A DNA stretch of 64,000 nucleotides from Solanum dulcamara (GCF_947179165.1 NC_077245.1:573001-637000), one strand, 5' to 3'. Counted from the first letter of the stretch, positions 51,196 through 62,800 are shown. A program made the numbers and translations. Notes: generated by a model from the letters alone, not told the origin.

Positions 51196-51222
51196 ATATA
51201 CTTTTTTCCCCACTTTAATTCC

Positions 51223-51230
51223 TATAAATA
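51223..51230 (+). promoter_or_regulatory. TATA box of the TPP gene
   Basis: A perfect TATAAATA lies in a less AT-extreme setting, about 600 bases before the TPP start codon. A C/T-rich 'ctccctcttctccgacag' follows 25-35 bases later and suits a start site. The leader exon seems to end at 51320 before GTAATT, and the next exon opens at 51819 after TTTCAG. Confidence 0.65.
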
Positions 51231-51731
51231 GGCTCAAAATCTTCCTTCATATACTCCCTCTTCTCCGACAGAAAAAATAAACTGTGGCAAAAGAAAGAAT
51301 TTCCTCTCCATAAATATAAGGTAATTTTTTTTCCTTTTTCCTTCTTCTTAATTTGTATGTAATTTCCATTAATTAACACAAGCTTATGATAATTAAGCAT
51401 CATTTGTTTTGATTAAATCGAAATGTTACTCTAGCCACATATGTGGATTTTCTTGATTTGGGTACTTTTTGTTTGGTTAAGTATTTTTTATTAGTATTCT
51501 TCAAACATGGTTGTTGTAAACTTCTTCACCAAAAATGTCAATGTTTAATGAATTATGTTCAAGTCTTTAACTACTAGAAATTTAGTTTTATGAGTTATAC
51601 CATATTTACTTGAACTTTTTTTGACAATAGTCGTCAAGTTTAATTAGATCTTAGTCCTACTATACTCTATATATTTTGATTAATTAAATGAGTGAAAACC
51701 TTAAAAGATTGGAATCCAAATCGTTAGAATA

Positions 51732-51735
<4 letters not shown>

Positions 51736-51786
<51 letters not shown>
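51736..51786. repeat. (AT)n microsatellite in the TPP leader intron
   Basis: About 51 bases of pure AT dinucleotide lie 30 bases before the polypyrimidine tract and acceptor of the first coding exon. Length is likely variable between accessions. Confidence 0.95.
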
Positions 51787-51792
<6 letters not shown>

Positions 51793-51831
51793 GGTCTAGA
51801 TATTTTTTTTTGTTTCAGATTGACTGAAGTT

Positions 51832-52509
51832 ATGGAATTGGCAAGACTCTCATCTATTGAAGGTGGAAATGATTTCTCAATTGAGTATGCAACTTGGCTG
51901 GTAAGTCTTTTTAATATTTTTTTTATCATAAGGTGAAAATGTTAATTCTGATTATATATTAGTAAATCTAACTTTGATTAATCAAAGTTGAATTTTGGAA
52001 CAAATTAATTAATTCATTCAGGTGGAGCATCCTTGTGCATTGGAAAAATTTGAAGAAATGATGAATATAGCAAAAGGGAAAAAGATAGTAATATTCTTGG
52101 ATTATGATGGCACTTTGTCTGATATTGTGCCTAACCCTGAAGAAGCTTTCATGACTGACAAGGTATATATTTAATTAAATTCTCTCAATTTTAATAATTT
52201 ACTTGTCTTGTTAATTTTTTGTATTTGAATTCTCTCGAAATTGTATTCACTCTTATATAAAAAGTATTTACTTGCAATTAGCCAATTCAATAGAGATTAT
52301 CGGTTTTATTAAAGGAAGATCAAATTTTTCATAATCTCATAGTAATTCTCCACTTTTTGACCATATATATATATCCTTCTTTAATTATAATAGTAAGATT
52401 TATAACTCTCATCTTAACATTCATTTCTAGTCAAGACATTTAAAATTAGGTAAAAGAGGGAGTGTGAATTACTTACTTAATTAAAATGCATTTACGTGGA
52501 GAGAAGAAT

Positions 52510-52579
<70 letters not shown>

Positions 52580-54520
52580 TATATACACTCCCACTAGCTA
52601 GGTTTTCTTTGTTTTTTTAGTAGCAACAATAAAATTTTCTCTATCTAACTTATAGATCATGCGTGTTCGAGTCGTGAAATCACTCATTAATGCTTATATT
52701 AGGTTAGGTTATCTACATCACTCATATTAATGCTTTGTGCACCAACCATCGATCGAATTGCCCTTTTGATAGTTGCTTGAGATTGGTTTATATTAATACA
52801 TATATGATCAGTGAGGGTTTATATAACTGAGTAGAGGCATCAAATCTATGTCAGTAGTTTCTATTTTGACAAAAAATATTAGTTTAGGTCAAAATTCTAT
52901 ACTTATGTTAAAAGACTTCACTTAATATATATAAAAATGATTTACCAACGTCTCCTATATTAAAATCCAATACTCATAAATTTAAATACAAATACTGAAT
53001 ATGTTTTTGTTACCGACTTAGTCTTGTTTGGAATTAAAGTATAATTGTGGTTGTTACATCACATGTAAATATCTCTATGGTATTTATACAACTTTTTGTA
53101 ATTATTGAATTAATTGAGAATTTAATATAAATTGCAGATGAGAATGGCGCTACGTGAAGTTGCTAATCGATTTCCTACAGCAATTATCAGTGGACGAAAA
53201 CGTGAAAGGGTTTGTATATATTTTACTTACTTTAATTATTAATTAATCATACATAAAATTAATAATTTAATAAGTCAAATTATAATTAGATATGATTAAT
53301 CCTACTTACTTTTTGTGTGTGTGATTTTAGGTACAAGATTTTGTACAATTGAAAAATGTTTATTATGCTGGAAGTCATGGACTTGATATTGAAGCTCCCT
53401 CATATTCAACAAATTCAAATGAAATGGTTGTTTTTTTCTACAATGAATTTTAATTGATTGTGTGTATTATCTGATATTTCAAAGTCGTTAATTCATTGTT
53501 GTTGGGAATTTCAGGATGATAAGGTTGTTCTCTATCAATCTGTGATTGAGTTTTTGCCCGAAAAACAGAAGGTATATATAATGATTTTCCAGTTAACTTG
53601 GAGTTGAAAGTTTTATAACCTTTCTTGATGGTGAAGTGCACATATTTATTTAGAAAAAAATAATTACTATTTTTTTTCAATAAATGTTTCTTAATTTCTT
53701 TCTCTAAACATTTTTTTCCCTATGTATGTTTCAATTATTAGATTCTTAATCTGTTGACTGAGACAACTAAAGGTATCAAAGGGGTCAATATTGAAGACAA
53801 CAAATTCTGCATTTCTGTACACTACAGACATGTTCACTCAAAGGTATATTATTTGCTACATAAATCTTAATTTGCATGCGAATTTTTTTCAATAAATATT
53901 AACTTATGAACCCATAATTATTTCCATATTAAGAATTTTACATGTTGATTAACTATGAACCCAAAATATTTTAGGACTTTGGCGCAGTTGAGAATATCAT
54001 TTCTGTTATCTTAAAAGAACACCCAAACTTTCGTGTATCAACAGGAATAAAGGTAATCTTTTTTCAATGAATTTATTAAATATTTATGTGTTATATCCTG
54101 TTTAGTCAAATTTTATGTTAAATTAACAAAATTATACAAAACATTTTTTTTAATTAATAGGTGTTTGAGATAGGACCAAATATTGTGTGGAACAAAGGTC
54201 ATGCATTGGAATATTTCTTAAAAAATCTTGGATTTGGAAACTCTGATAATGTCTTCCCAATATATATTGGAGATGATCGAACTGATGAAGACGCTTTCAA
54301 GGTAAATTATATCTTCCATTTTGCATAAAAATATCTAAACTTCAACGTGTTTGTTTTTTAAAAAATAAAATTTACATATTCAAAAATATTGCAGGTATTG
54401 CGGAAAAGAGGACAAGGTTTTCCAATTGTTGTTACTGCTACTCCAAAAGACACCAAGGCTTTGTACTCTTTACGTGAACCAAAGGAAGTTATGGAATTTT
54501 TGTTAGGTCTAGTGGCTTAA
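51832..54520 (+). CDS. Trehalose-6-phosphate phosphatase-like protein, short and divergent, 9 coding exons, 293 aa
   Basis: HAD-superfamily enzyme; the family dephosphorylates trehalose 6-phosphate to trehalose, removing a sugar-status signal. Coding exons are 51832-51900, 52022-52162, 53138-53209, 53331-53426, 53515-53571, 53742-53843, 53975-54052, 54161-54301 and 54395-54520; all junctions are phase 0. HAD motif I is LDYDGTL (residues 49-55, nucleophile Asp50), then ISGR (87-90), AGSHGLDI (107-114), and motif [12 protein letters not shown] (242-251). The usual plant length is 370-390 aa; here the N-terminal extension of about 80-90 residues is absent. The cap region reads [11 protein letters not shown] where plant TPPs usually have EIRPxIxWDKG, so R becomes G and D becomes N, while the motif III Lys217 remains. 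It could be an active divergent TPP or one with altered function. Exon 4 uses a weak donor (ATG|GTTGTT). An MITE array lies upstream. Confidence 0.88.
52513..52574. repeat. (AT)n microsatellite in TPP intron 2
   Basis: About 62 bases of AT dinucleotide lie inside the 975-base intron between the coding exons ending 52162 and starting 53138. This is the longest simple repeat in the window. Confidence 0.95.
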
Positions 54521-54779
54521 TTTGGAGCAATAGAAGCTTTTAGTCGATTTAAGTTTAATTAGATGTCTTTAATATAATATCTAGTTAGGTGATCAAGAGG
54601 TCACAATTCTAATATTACAATTGAACGCAATTTATTATAAGTCATGTTTGACTGTTGCAATATTCATAAGTCGTGATTAATGACTTCTTGATTCAATAAT
54701 GTGATTGTAAGTTTATATTTAACACAGACAATTTATATATAAGTCGCATTTTGTTGAATGTTATATCTACATTGCTATT

Positions 54780-55332
54780 ACTGTGTGTTTGGTAGGGAGG
54801 AAAATATTTTCTTTCCAATTTTTTCATGTTTAGTTGATCAAAATATTTGGAAAATTTTTTCTCTAAGAAAACAAGTTCCTTAAAAACACTTTCCTAATAA
54901 AATTAGGAAAAACAAATCGCATAAATGACTTCCAAATCTATTATCCCCCCCCCCCACCAACTTAATCCCCCAACCTCCACTCGTTGACATTCCACCCTCT
55001 TCCACCTTGGAACTCCCACTCCCTATCTCATCTCACTACAATAAAAATAACTTTTATCGGCAATAAATATGCATATTAATAAAAAGGTGTTAAAACATTT
55101 ACTGGCTTTACCTACATTAGTTAATTGTCATTAGATCTAATGTCGCCATAGGCTTTAACGATATTGACAAAGAGTGTTAATTGCCTATAAAAAGTCTTTT
55201 TAGTGGCAATTAATCTATTGTCGTTAATTAATTGCCGTTAAAGATCATTTTTGGTATTCTACCTCGCCTCTATAATGTTTTAAATATAAATGCTCTTCGA
55301 ATAATATTTTTTACTTATTTACCAAACACTAA
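54780..55332. mobile_element. Possible nested non-autonomous DNA element between TPP and TANGO2-like genes
   Basis: The left word 'tgtgtttggtaggga' at about 54783 and the right word 'tttaccaaacacta' at about 55319 are imperfect inverses 540 bases apart. Inside, CACTACAATAAAAATAAC at 55034 looks like a CACTA-type terminus followed by 'ggcaat' subterminal words. The matching right CACTA end is not visible. An 11-C run (54945-54955) is also present. The nesting is inferred. Confidence 0.45.
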
Positions 55333-55545
55333 AGAATAACTAAAAACGCACACTTGTTTTCCAATAAAACTTTTCTAGAAACTGATCAAATAAAAAATAA
55401 AACTACAAGCACTATGGATAACAATTTCCAAAGAGAAGGAAATTGCAAATTCCATACATAGACTATATATTATGCTCTTCTTATTTGAATTAAAAAACAA
55501 AACATGAAAATGTAAGATATCTCAACTTATTAAATTATTCAACAT

Positions 55546-57858
55546 TTATTGCATTTGGAGCTTTTCAATCCAAAAGTTGACAGTTTGCTCTTTCCAAATG
55601 TTGTTCTCAAGGTACAACTCATAAAAGCTCACTTTTCCTCCCACTTCAATTGTCAATGCTGCTGTACTTCTAGTACCATAACATCCCTATATATTTACAC
55701 ACACAAAAAGAAGTTAATAAAATGCATGAAAATTGATTATCCAAATATCAAACTAGTTTGAGTTAAATCATATGTACACTTCTATATATCATAATTTATC
55801 AACCTTTATCCTCATATATTTGAGTTAGTTAAAATCGAACAAACAAATTATTCATAACGTTAAAAAAAAATATCAATTACCAGTGGAGTGTCAACTTCGA
55901 CGAAAATAGAGCTAAGTCCCAATTCCAAGTCTGTAGAACAAATACGAGGCAATTTGCATTTATCAGCTTTGATGGTGTCTCTCATCAAGTTTTCTATCAT
56001 CTCTTTGACGCAAATTTTTTCGTCATTCGCTTCGTAAGCATCCAACATTTTGTCGAAATTCAATTTCAATCTCTGAGCCTGAAATTAAAAACCAAAAGCA
56101 TAACATAAGCTTCGATATATATAATTTATGTATATCGACTAGAGTCGATAGATATTTTGGGCCAAACCGGCCCAAATTTGTAGAAAGCCCATTAGAATTG
56201 TTACCTTGGGCCAGGGAGAGTCCAGTTTTGCATTGGACAGCACATGTATACCTGGTTGTACTTCTTGTATTGTCATGGGCTCACCTTTGGGCCTATTTGT
56301 TACGTATACCATTTTTTTAGTTTCAATATCTGCCAAAATTAAATTAAACCCATTGTATTCATTCCCTTCAATTACCAACTCCTTTGCAAACTCCATTGGG
56401 CTTTTTTGGCTCTGCACATGGCAATCAAATTTACAATATTTAATTTCTTTTAAATTCACCATATACTACAATTATTGCAATTGAGCGAATGATATTTTAG
56501 AAAGAACTTCTCTAACTCAGTAAAATCTGCGTACATTCCACAAGTGAGGTGAAAGTTCATTGAATATGTCGTTATTATCACCATATACTACAATTTAAAT
56601 CTTGATCTATTAACCATATACTTCATAAGGACAGTATTTAACGTTATTTAATCTTGATGAGCTTGATTCCTAATGTTCTAAACTTCTAGTGGTACTAAAC
56701 TCATAATCCTTTTGAAATTATAGATTCAAAAATCTAATATTAATTGAAAGTTGATGATTTTGACACATTTGTGTTTTCATTAGAATTCAAAAACTACATC
56801 TGTCATGATGTCGCCTTTCCTACTAAATAAATGTACAAAAATTCTTACATTATTAGGAATTTCAAAAGTAAATATAAATAATTATCAACAATGTAAAGTA
56901 AAATTAATAACTTTAGAATTGAGGCAAGTAATGAACTTAAACAAGTTAAATTGCAAAATAATATGATTTTCTTTTTAATTATATATATTATCAGTACGTA
57001 TAAGTTAAATGTAGTAATAAATGATACCAAAAAGAATCTAAGTCTAAGATTCTTGGCCTCACATGACTTGATAAAAGAATCATATGTTTAGATCTCATCT
57101 TTCTTGGATATAATAAATCAAAACAAAAACTTACATATACTGACTGTTAAGAACAAATAATAATTAGATGTAATACGGATGCTAGCAAAGCAAACCTTGA
57201 ATGACCATGAGTAAGAAGACAAACGAGAAATATACCATAAGAGAGATAAACATTTAACGTGGTTGGTCAACTGACCTACGTCCACAAGAGGAGATGAGCA
57301 ATCCACTATAAACATGAGAGTACAAATAATCGAGAGAAATAACCTCACACAATTCACTCGGAATAAAAAGAGACACAAAACTCTCAAAGCCCATTAGGAC
57401 TACATTGTGAATGCTACCAAGTTAGAAGGAATAAACCTCTATTTATAGAATCATTAACCTTTTCCTATAAGAAAAATGACCAGCCAAATATGGAGACATT
57501 GTGTTTTTCTTTTAGGAAAAGAAAAATCTAATTATACTAGGAAAGTCAGGCAAACACCTAACACTGACAATGTAAAAATGAATATATGTACCTGAAGAAA
57601 TCGAACGGGTAGATCACCTCTGGTTTTGGCATGAGGGTGTGTATGAAGTTCCAAAACATTAGTAAGAAAAGCCAATTTACCATTTCTTGAAGATGCCAAC
57701 CAAGTGCCACCACCAACTTCATCTTTACCACCAACAATTTCTCCATCTTCCCACCAATGAACTTCCTTTGTTGGCCTATTATGATATTCATCTCTATTCA
57801 ACAATAATACAAATGAATATCTACTATGTGCTTGCCAAATAAACACTGCTATACACAT
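55546..57858 (-). CDS. TANGO2/NRDE-family protein (PF05742), 4 coding exons, 270 aa
   Basis: Homologue of animal TANGO2, a protein linked to Golgi/ER organisation, lipid balance and haem handling; the plant role is poorly known. Coding exons are 57858-57592, 56411-56205, 56078-55881 and 55686-55546; all junctions are phase 0, with TAA at 55546-55548. The N-terminus MCIAVFIWQA and the signature NRDE at residues 21-24 (NRDEYHNRPT) are intact, followed by GGKDEVGGGTWLA and LAFLTNVLE. Exon 2 holds VYVTNRP and HVLSNAKLDSPWPK. Exon 4 holds YGTRSTAALTI, the usual C-terminal motif. Length agrees with plant TANGO2 proteins. There is no signal peptide. A TATA box lies 70-80 bases upstream. Intron 1 (1.18 kb) is AT-rich with a repeat-like part at 57230-57440. 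Confidence 0.93.
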
Positions 57859-57930
57859 CCTAATAATTTGTTTTACTTTGTATAAAATAAAAACAAGAAT
57901 AAGATGAAGATGATGTTTGTAGTCACATGG

Positions 57931-57940
57931 TTTATATAGT
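57931..57940 (-). promoter_or_regulatory. TATA box of the TANGO2-like gene
   Basis: On the minus strand the word ACTATATAAA lies 73-82 bases before the ATG, leaving room for a start site and a leader of about 45 bases. No other TATA-like word is as close. Confidence 0.6.
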
Positions 57941-58166
57941 ATACTACTAGTCGGTCCTTATTCTAGTACCTACGGGCGCACTACTAATTTAAGTTTTATG
58001 ACTTTAATATGTAGGTTCTTTTATCATTATTATTATTATTAAACTCAGTATGCCTTTTTAAAGTTTAATATTAATTTTAATTTAAATAATTTTTTACATA
58101 TAAATATATATAATGTGTTAAAAATATTGGATTCAGATGAATTCGAAATTACAGTATTATTAGAAG

Positions 58167-58885
58167 TAGGAGGGTATAAGTCAAACCGTCAAGTTAAACT
58201 GAATCGACAAATCAAATCAAATAAACAAAAAAAATTGGCTTGTGGTTTGATTTGATTGGTTTGACGTTGAAAAAAAATAAACAGATCATTATTGATTTGA
58301 TTTGGTATTAATAAAAAAAAAGTCAAATCGAATCATAATCAAATAGACATAATATACATATATAATTTTATATTTTTATATACAAAAAAAAATATTTATT
58401 ATAATATGTTTTGTAAGTATTTTTTAAATTAGTTTATAACTTTCAATGTCTACATATATTATTTCATATCTGGGCTTGCAATAACTAAAAAAATTTAATG
58501 CGTTGTGTCTTTTTATGAGTTTTTGATATGTTTTTTCTAAGACAATGTCTTGAAGGTGCCATTGTAAATCTTTTATTTTTTCAATTTTATTTATTCAACT
58601 GTTTTTGAGATGTCATTAACTAATATAATCATACGATCAAAAAAACAATTTTTCGACACTAATTCACACGATCAAAGGAATAACCTCTTCAATTTGATCT
58701 TTTTTTTTTTATCATGTACTTGTAAAAAAATGGGGAAAAAAACAGAAAAATCGAAAGAATAAACTAAAATCAAAATAAAAAAAAATCAATGATAAATTAA
58801 TTTAATTATAAATTTAATAAACTCAACAATTAATTTAATTATTTTTTAATAAAAAATCAAATCAATCAAACCTATATAGCCCCTA
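58167..58885. mobile_element. hAT-like non-autonomous element, diverged third copy
   Basis: The left end TAGGAGGGTATA at 58167 and the right end 'tatagcccct a' finishing at 58885 form short imperfect inverted ends like those of the other two copies. The subterminal parts share 'aaatcaaatcaaat' and 'tttgatttgattggtttgac' words and the 'aatatacatatataatttta' core. The flanking 8-mers match at only 5 of 8 places, so it is old. Confidence 0.6.
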
Positions 58886-60180
58886 GCTACAAGCTACACT
58901 AATTAAAGTAGATGAAGATAATTAGTTGACGGCGGTATTCCTGAATATTCTTAATTAGTCAAGTTGATATATATCTTGTTCTAAGTCGAAATTTAGATAC
59001 TAAATTTTTGAAGTTATGTTATTAAATTTATTATCTTTTTAAAATTATGACTGTTATAAGATCGTCGATAAAATCGGTGTTCCGCTATACAATTAGCTAT
59101 TATTTTAAAATTTTAAAATAATCACTATATATTTTAAACTTCCAAGTAGTAAAAAATAATTATTTGTCATTTTTTCACCACTTACTTTAAAATACTCGAG
59201 TACTACTAAGAATAGGACGGCACAATTATTAACTACTATAGTATATATTATGTTTGGTTCTTCAAATTGTATTTGGCTTTTTCACTGGATATATATATAT
59301 GAATTTAGCAAGATAATGAGTCTGTCTATCGATCAGTTCGGATAAGTTTAAAATATCCATGTTTATTGTTAGTAATTTTTTAACCTATGAAGGCGAGTGT
59401 TGAAGTAATGATAAAATTATTTTTATGTGATTTATAAATTATAAGTTATAGGTTCAAATTATTAAAATATATTTTAATATTTTATTAGAATAGATTATAT
59501 ATATCACACTTTTAGATATATGTCTTTACTTTAAATCTTGCGTGAATAAGAAATATTTATTTTGTGCACCTAGTTTTGCATATATAGCCAAAAAAAAAAT
59601 CACAATACCGCTGCCAGCTCCTAGTTCAAGCTACAAGTTTATCCCCTCCTCTTTTTTTTCCTTTTTTTTTTCCCACTTAATTTTTTGGTATCTAGTTTAA
59701 AATTTTAATCAATTTGAATTAAGTAAAACTCAGAAAAACTATGAAATTTATCCCATTTAACCCTTAAAATCTACTCTATAATTAGGAGCTAGTACAAATT
59801 AAACCAAAAAAAAAACACCTCCCATTTGAGACAATTACTAAAGTTTGGTAATCAATCATTCTATTAATTAACTTCTCCCTCTTTTGTTGTTATATTATTA
59901 TTGTACTTAGTACTATTACTTTCTCACCTAGCTTCTTTTCAACTAAAATGTCAGCTATTCATTATTCTGGCATAAAAATTAGTAACTACTTCCTCCTCCA
60001 TAATTTACGTGGCATTGTTTGAAAAATCTCAAATCAACAATTTTTTTCTTATTAAAATGTTATTATGTGTCTTTTAGGTATGTAGAATTATCAATTATTA
60101 TGATTTGCAATATTGTTTATGCAATATTTCATATCATCAGCTTCTGTCAACAATTGAGTCATATTAAGAGGTAGGGGTGG
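58886..60180. other. AT-rich intergenic stretch
   Basis: AT-rich filler with T and A runs. No gene, RNA gene or bounded repeat was recognised. Confidence 0.5.
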
Positions 60181-60617
60181 GCCGAAAAAATATTGGGAGA
60201 GGTGATTAGACACGACATGGCACAACTACAGCTGACCTAGGACATGACCTTAGATAGGATGGTGTGGAGGATCCACATTAGGGTAAAAGGCTAGTGCATA
60301 GTCACGGTAGTCTATCGCATTAGTAGACGCTTTAATACACTATAATTTCTTATTCTCTGATGTCTGCTATTAATTATTACTTTCCGTACTTTTATTACTT
60401 TATTTTATTTGTAGCGTCCCCGTTATGTGCCTTATCATACAGCTTTGAACTTATTGACCTCTTCACTTTTTAGCCTTATCTAACGTCTTTGTATGCTTTA
60501 TTAGGCTGAGGGTCTCCCGAAAACAGCCGTCCTACCTTGGTAGGAGTAAGGTCTGCGTACAATTTACCCTTCCTAGACCCCACGCTGTGGATTACACTAG
60601 ATTGTTGTTGTTGTATC
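60181..60617 (+). mobile_element. LINE 3' end with TS-SINE-like tail
   Basis: The part at 60210-60300 ('cagctgacctaggacatgac', 'taggatggtgtggaggatcc', 'tagggtaaaaggctagt') parallels the 3' end of the LINE fragment in EH1 intron 1, which has 'gggtatagaagtcgcgtact' and 'agggtaaaaggttaataggt' at the same place. The last 110 bases (60505-60617) are the SINE-like tail: 'ctgagggtctcccgaaaac', 'ggtaaggtctgcgtacaatt', and a TTG repeat. The coding part is reduced to stop-filled remnants. Confidence 0.7.
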
Positions 60618-61311
60618 CATATTGTACAATTATCATATGTCATCACGTTAAAATCTAATAAAAAACTTGAAATAATCTATGATTTCTTTTTTCATATAAA
60701 AAATTGTTCAAGCTCCTTACCATAGCAATCTTGATAGGGTACATTCCGAAGTGAAAAACAATAGCTTAACCTTTCTCTTTTGGGGCCTAGGGAATTCGAT
60801 CAAGAAATTCCACCCGACGACCTTAGAAATGGATGATTTTGATGAATATCTGACCTAGCTTGTCTCATGGACAAATCTTCAAAATCAAAAATAAAAAATA
60901 AAAAATTGTTAAATTTAGGAAAAATTACCCTTTTACACATATTCTAATACCATATTTACTTATATTCCCTATTATACCCAAAAAATTCAAAAATCCCTCC
61001 TTTTCCTTTAACTCTCTCTTCCTCACTGATACATCACTCTTCCTCCCTAAATCCTCGCCCTAATTCGCTCCTCTTCATCAGTTTTTGAGATTTTGAATTT
61101 ATGAGTACATCTGTTACTCAATTTCAAGGTTCTAACTAAGGTATATTTTAATTTTTCCTTATATGGAATCTCACTTCATCCTCATTCAATCTGATTTCTC
61201 CTAAAATTTGTATCGTTTGATTTCTTTTGTAAATCTTTGAAAAATCTTCTAAAATTGATATCATTTGCTTTCTTCTGCAAAATCTTTCTGTTTTTGTAAC
61301 TCATATCTTCA

Positions 61312-62035
61312 ATGATGCATATGGAATCCGTTCATGGTCTCAAACAGTCAAATAAAAATCAAGAAATTCTTATTTCACCTGATTCTGATTCATCTTGGGA
61401 AGGTTACGACAAGGTTACATCCAAACATCGTAACGATCCAGCAGTAATGGATAAGCTACGTGAGAAATTGAAGTCGAACGCTCCAGTTAAACATGCACCC
61501 AAAGAACTAGACAACAAGATTGAATGGGTTACAACACGCCTTAATCTCCCAAAGGTATGGGTTCAATTAAGGTTTTTTTTAATGAAGTTTTTATGAAGGT
61601 TTTTTGATTCTGATACATATCATTTATGTATCAGCTTATCATGTATCAAGCGCTAACTCTTCTGATACATAGTGTGTTTTTTAAAAGCTATTTGTTTGGA
61701 TATTTACTACTTCTGATACATCGTGTTTAAGTGTCAGTTTCTATTGTATCAAGTTTTAATGATTCTGATACATCTATATTTATGTATCAGATTATAATTT
61801 ATAAAGCGTTACTGCTTCTGATACATCTTCTGTATGTATCAGAATCTCATGTATCAAATATTTTAATGCATATGATACATCGTATTTATGTATAAAGTTC
61901 AAGTTGTATTTAACCATTTTTCATGTCAATGCAGGGAATGGAATACGCCATCAAGAAGATCCCATCCCACCCATTGAGATTCGGCACGGCATATAGGGCT
62001 AATTTTCTTGATGATTTTGAATCATCGATTAATTG
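61312..62035 (+). CDS. Unrecognised two-exon ORF with tandem-repeat intron
   Basis: Exon 1 (61312-61555) starts at an ATG and gives 81 mostly polar residues (ISPDSDSSWEGYDKV, KLREKLKSNAPVKHAPKEL, KIEWVTTRLNLPK) before AAAG|GTATGG. The best acceptor is 'caatgcag' ending at 61934. Joined in phase, exon 2 gives NGIRHQEDPIPPIEIRHGI and a TAG near 61995. In another frame exon 2 reads GMEYAIKKIPSHPLRFGTAY and continues to TGA at 62033-62035, but no visible donor gives that phase. The intron is filled by a 52-bp tandem repeat. I do not recognise the family; it may be a remnant of a repeat-borne gene. A working protein is uncertain. Confidence 0.35.
61608..61920. repeat. Tandem repeat, about 52-bp unit, six copies, TTCTGATACAT motif
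   Basis: The word TTCTGATACAT or a close variant starts at 61608, 61660, 61711, 61763, 61816 and 61869 (spacing 51-53). Each is followed by an inverse-like TGTATCA word 10-25 bases later, so every unit could form a short hairpin. The array fills most of the intron of the unknown ORF. Confidence 0.88.
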
Positions 62036-62042
62036 ATGAAAC

Positions 62043-62800
62043 GCGAATTTTGTTTTGAATTGATGCTCTGTTGTTTTCCTTGGAGTCGATGCTCTGTTTT
62101 TTGGCTTGAAACTTCATGTACATAACTGTTGCCTTCTTTAACCAATTAATCCCAATAATTAGATCAGTAATTGATTTAAAGAGTCAATCATACCTTATCT
62201 CAATCTACTATCCACAAATAGATGATGTGCATTAACTACTTTACAGCTAAAGTTGATGTATCAGATACATAACTTATGTATCAGCAAAACTGAAAAAATA
62301 ATTAAAAACGACTTCGATTTGAATTGATGCTCTATTTTTTCCATTCGAGACGATGCTCTGTTTTTTTGCTTGAATCTTCATGAACATAAAAGTTATTTTT
62401 TTAACAAATTAATCTCATTAATTAGATCAGTAATTCAATTAAAGAACCAATCATACCTTACATTAAGATATTAACCATAAATAGCTGATATGCATTAAAT
62501 ATTCTACAACTAAAGTTGATGTATCAGATACATAACTTATGTATCAGCAAAACTGAAAAAAAATTGAAATCGAATTTGGTTTGAATTTATGCTCTGTTTT
62601 TGGGCTTGAATCTTCATGTACACAACCGTTATTTTTTTAACCAAATTAATCTCATTAATTAGATCAGTAATTGATTTAAATAACTAATCATACCTTATAT
62701 TAAGATACTATCCATAAATAGATGATCTTCATTAATTATTCTACAGCTAAATTGATGTATCAGATACATAACTAATGTATCAGAAAAATTGAAAAAAAAA
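62043..62800. repeat. Tandem repeat, about 262-bp unit, three copies, with palindromic TGTATCAGATACAT
   Basis: Units begin at about 62043, 62309 and 62570, each starting 'cga(a/c)tt...ttgaatt(g/t)atgctct'. All share 'attagatcagtaatt', 'caatcatacctta', 'atagatgat' and end in GATGTATCAGATACATAAC then TATGTATCAG. The TGATACAT word is the same as in the 52-bp array just upstream, so the two arrays appear related in origin. Confidence 0.88.

Noticed and set aside
51684..51929. Minus-strand frame with a long Tyr-Ile repeat
   Set aside because: It is produced by reading through the AT microsatellite and by antisense of the first TPP exon.
56515..56565. Short piece resembling SINE boxes ('aatctgcgtacattccacaagtg')
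   Set aside because: It is too short and out of the normal box order for a secure call.
57230..57440. Stretch in TANGO2-like intron 1 resembling a dispersed plant repeat ('cgtggttggtcaactgacct')
   Set aside because: It looks repeat-derived, but I could not set ends or find target duplications, so it is not listed as an element.
61608..61920. CRISPR-like regular repeat spacing
   Set aside because: The units are contiguous and vary throughout, there are no unique spacers of fixed length, and the DNA is eukaryotic. It is an ordinary tandem repeat.
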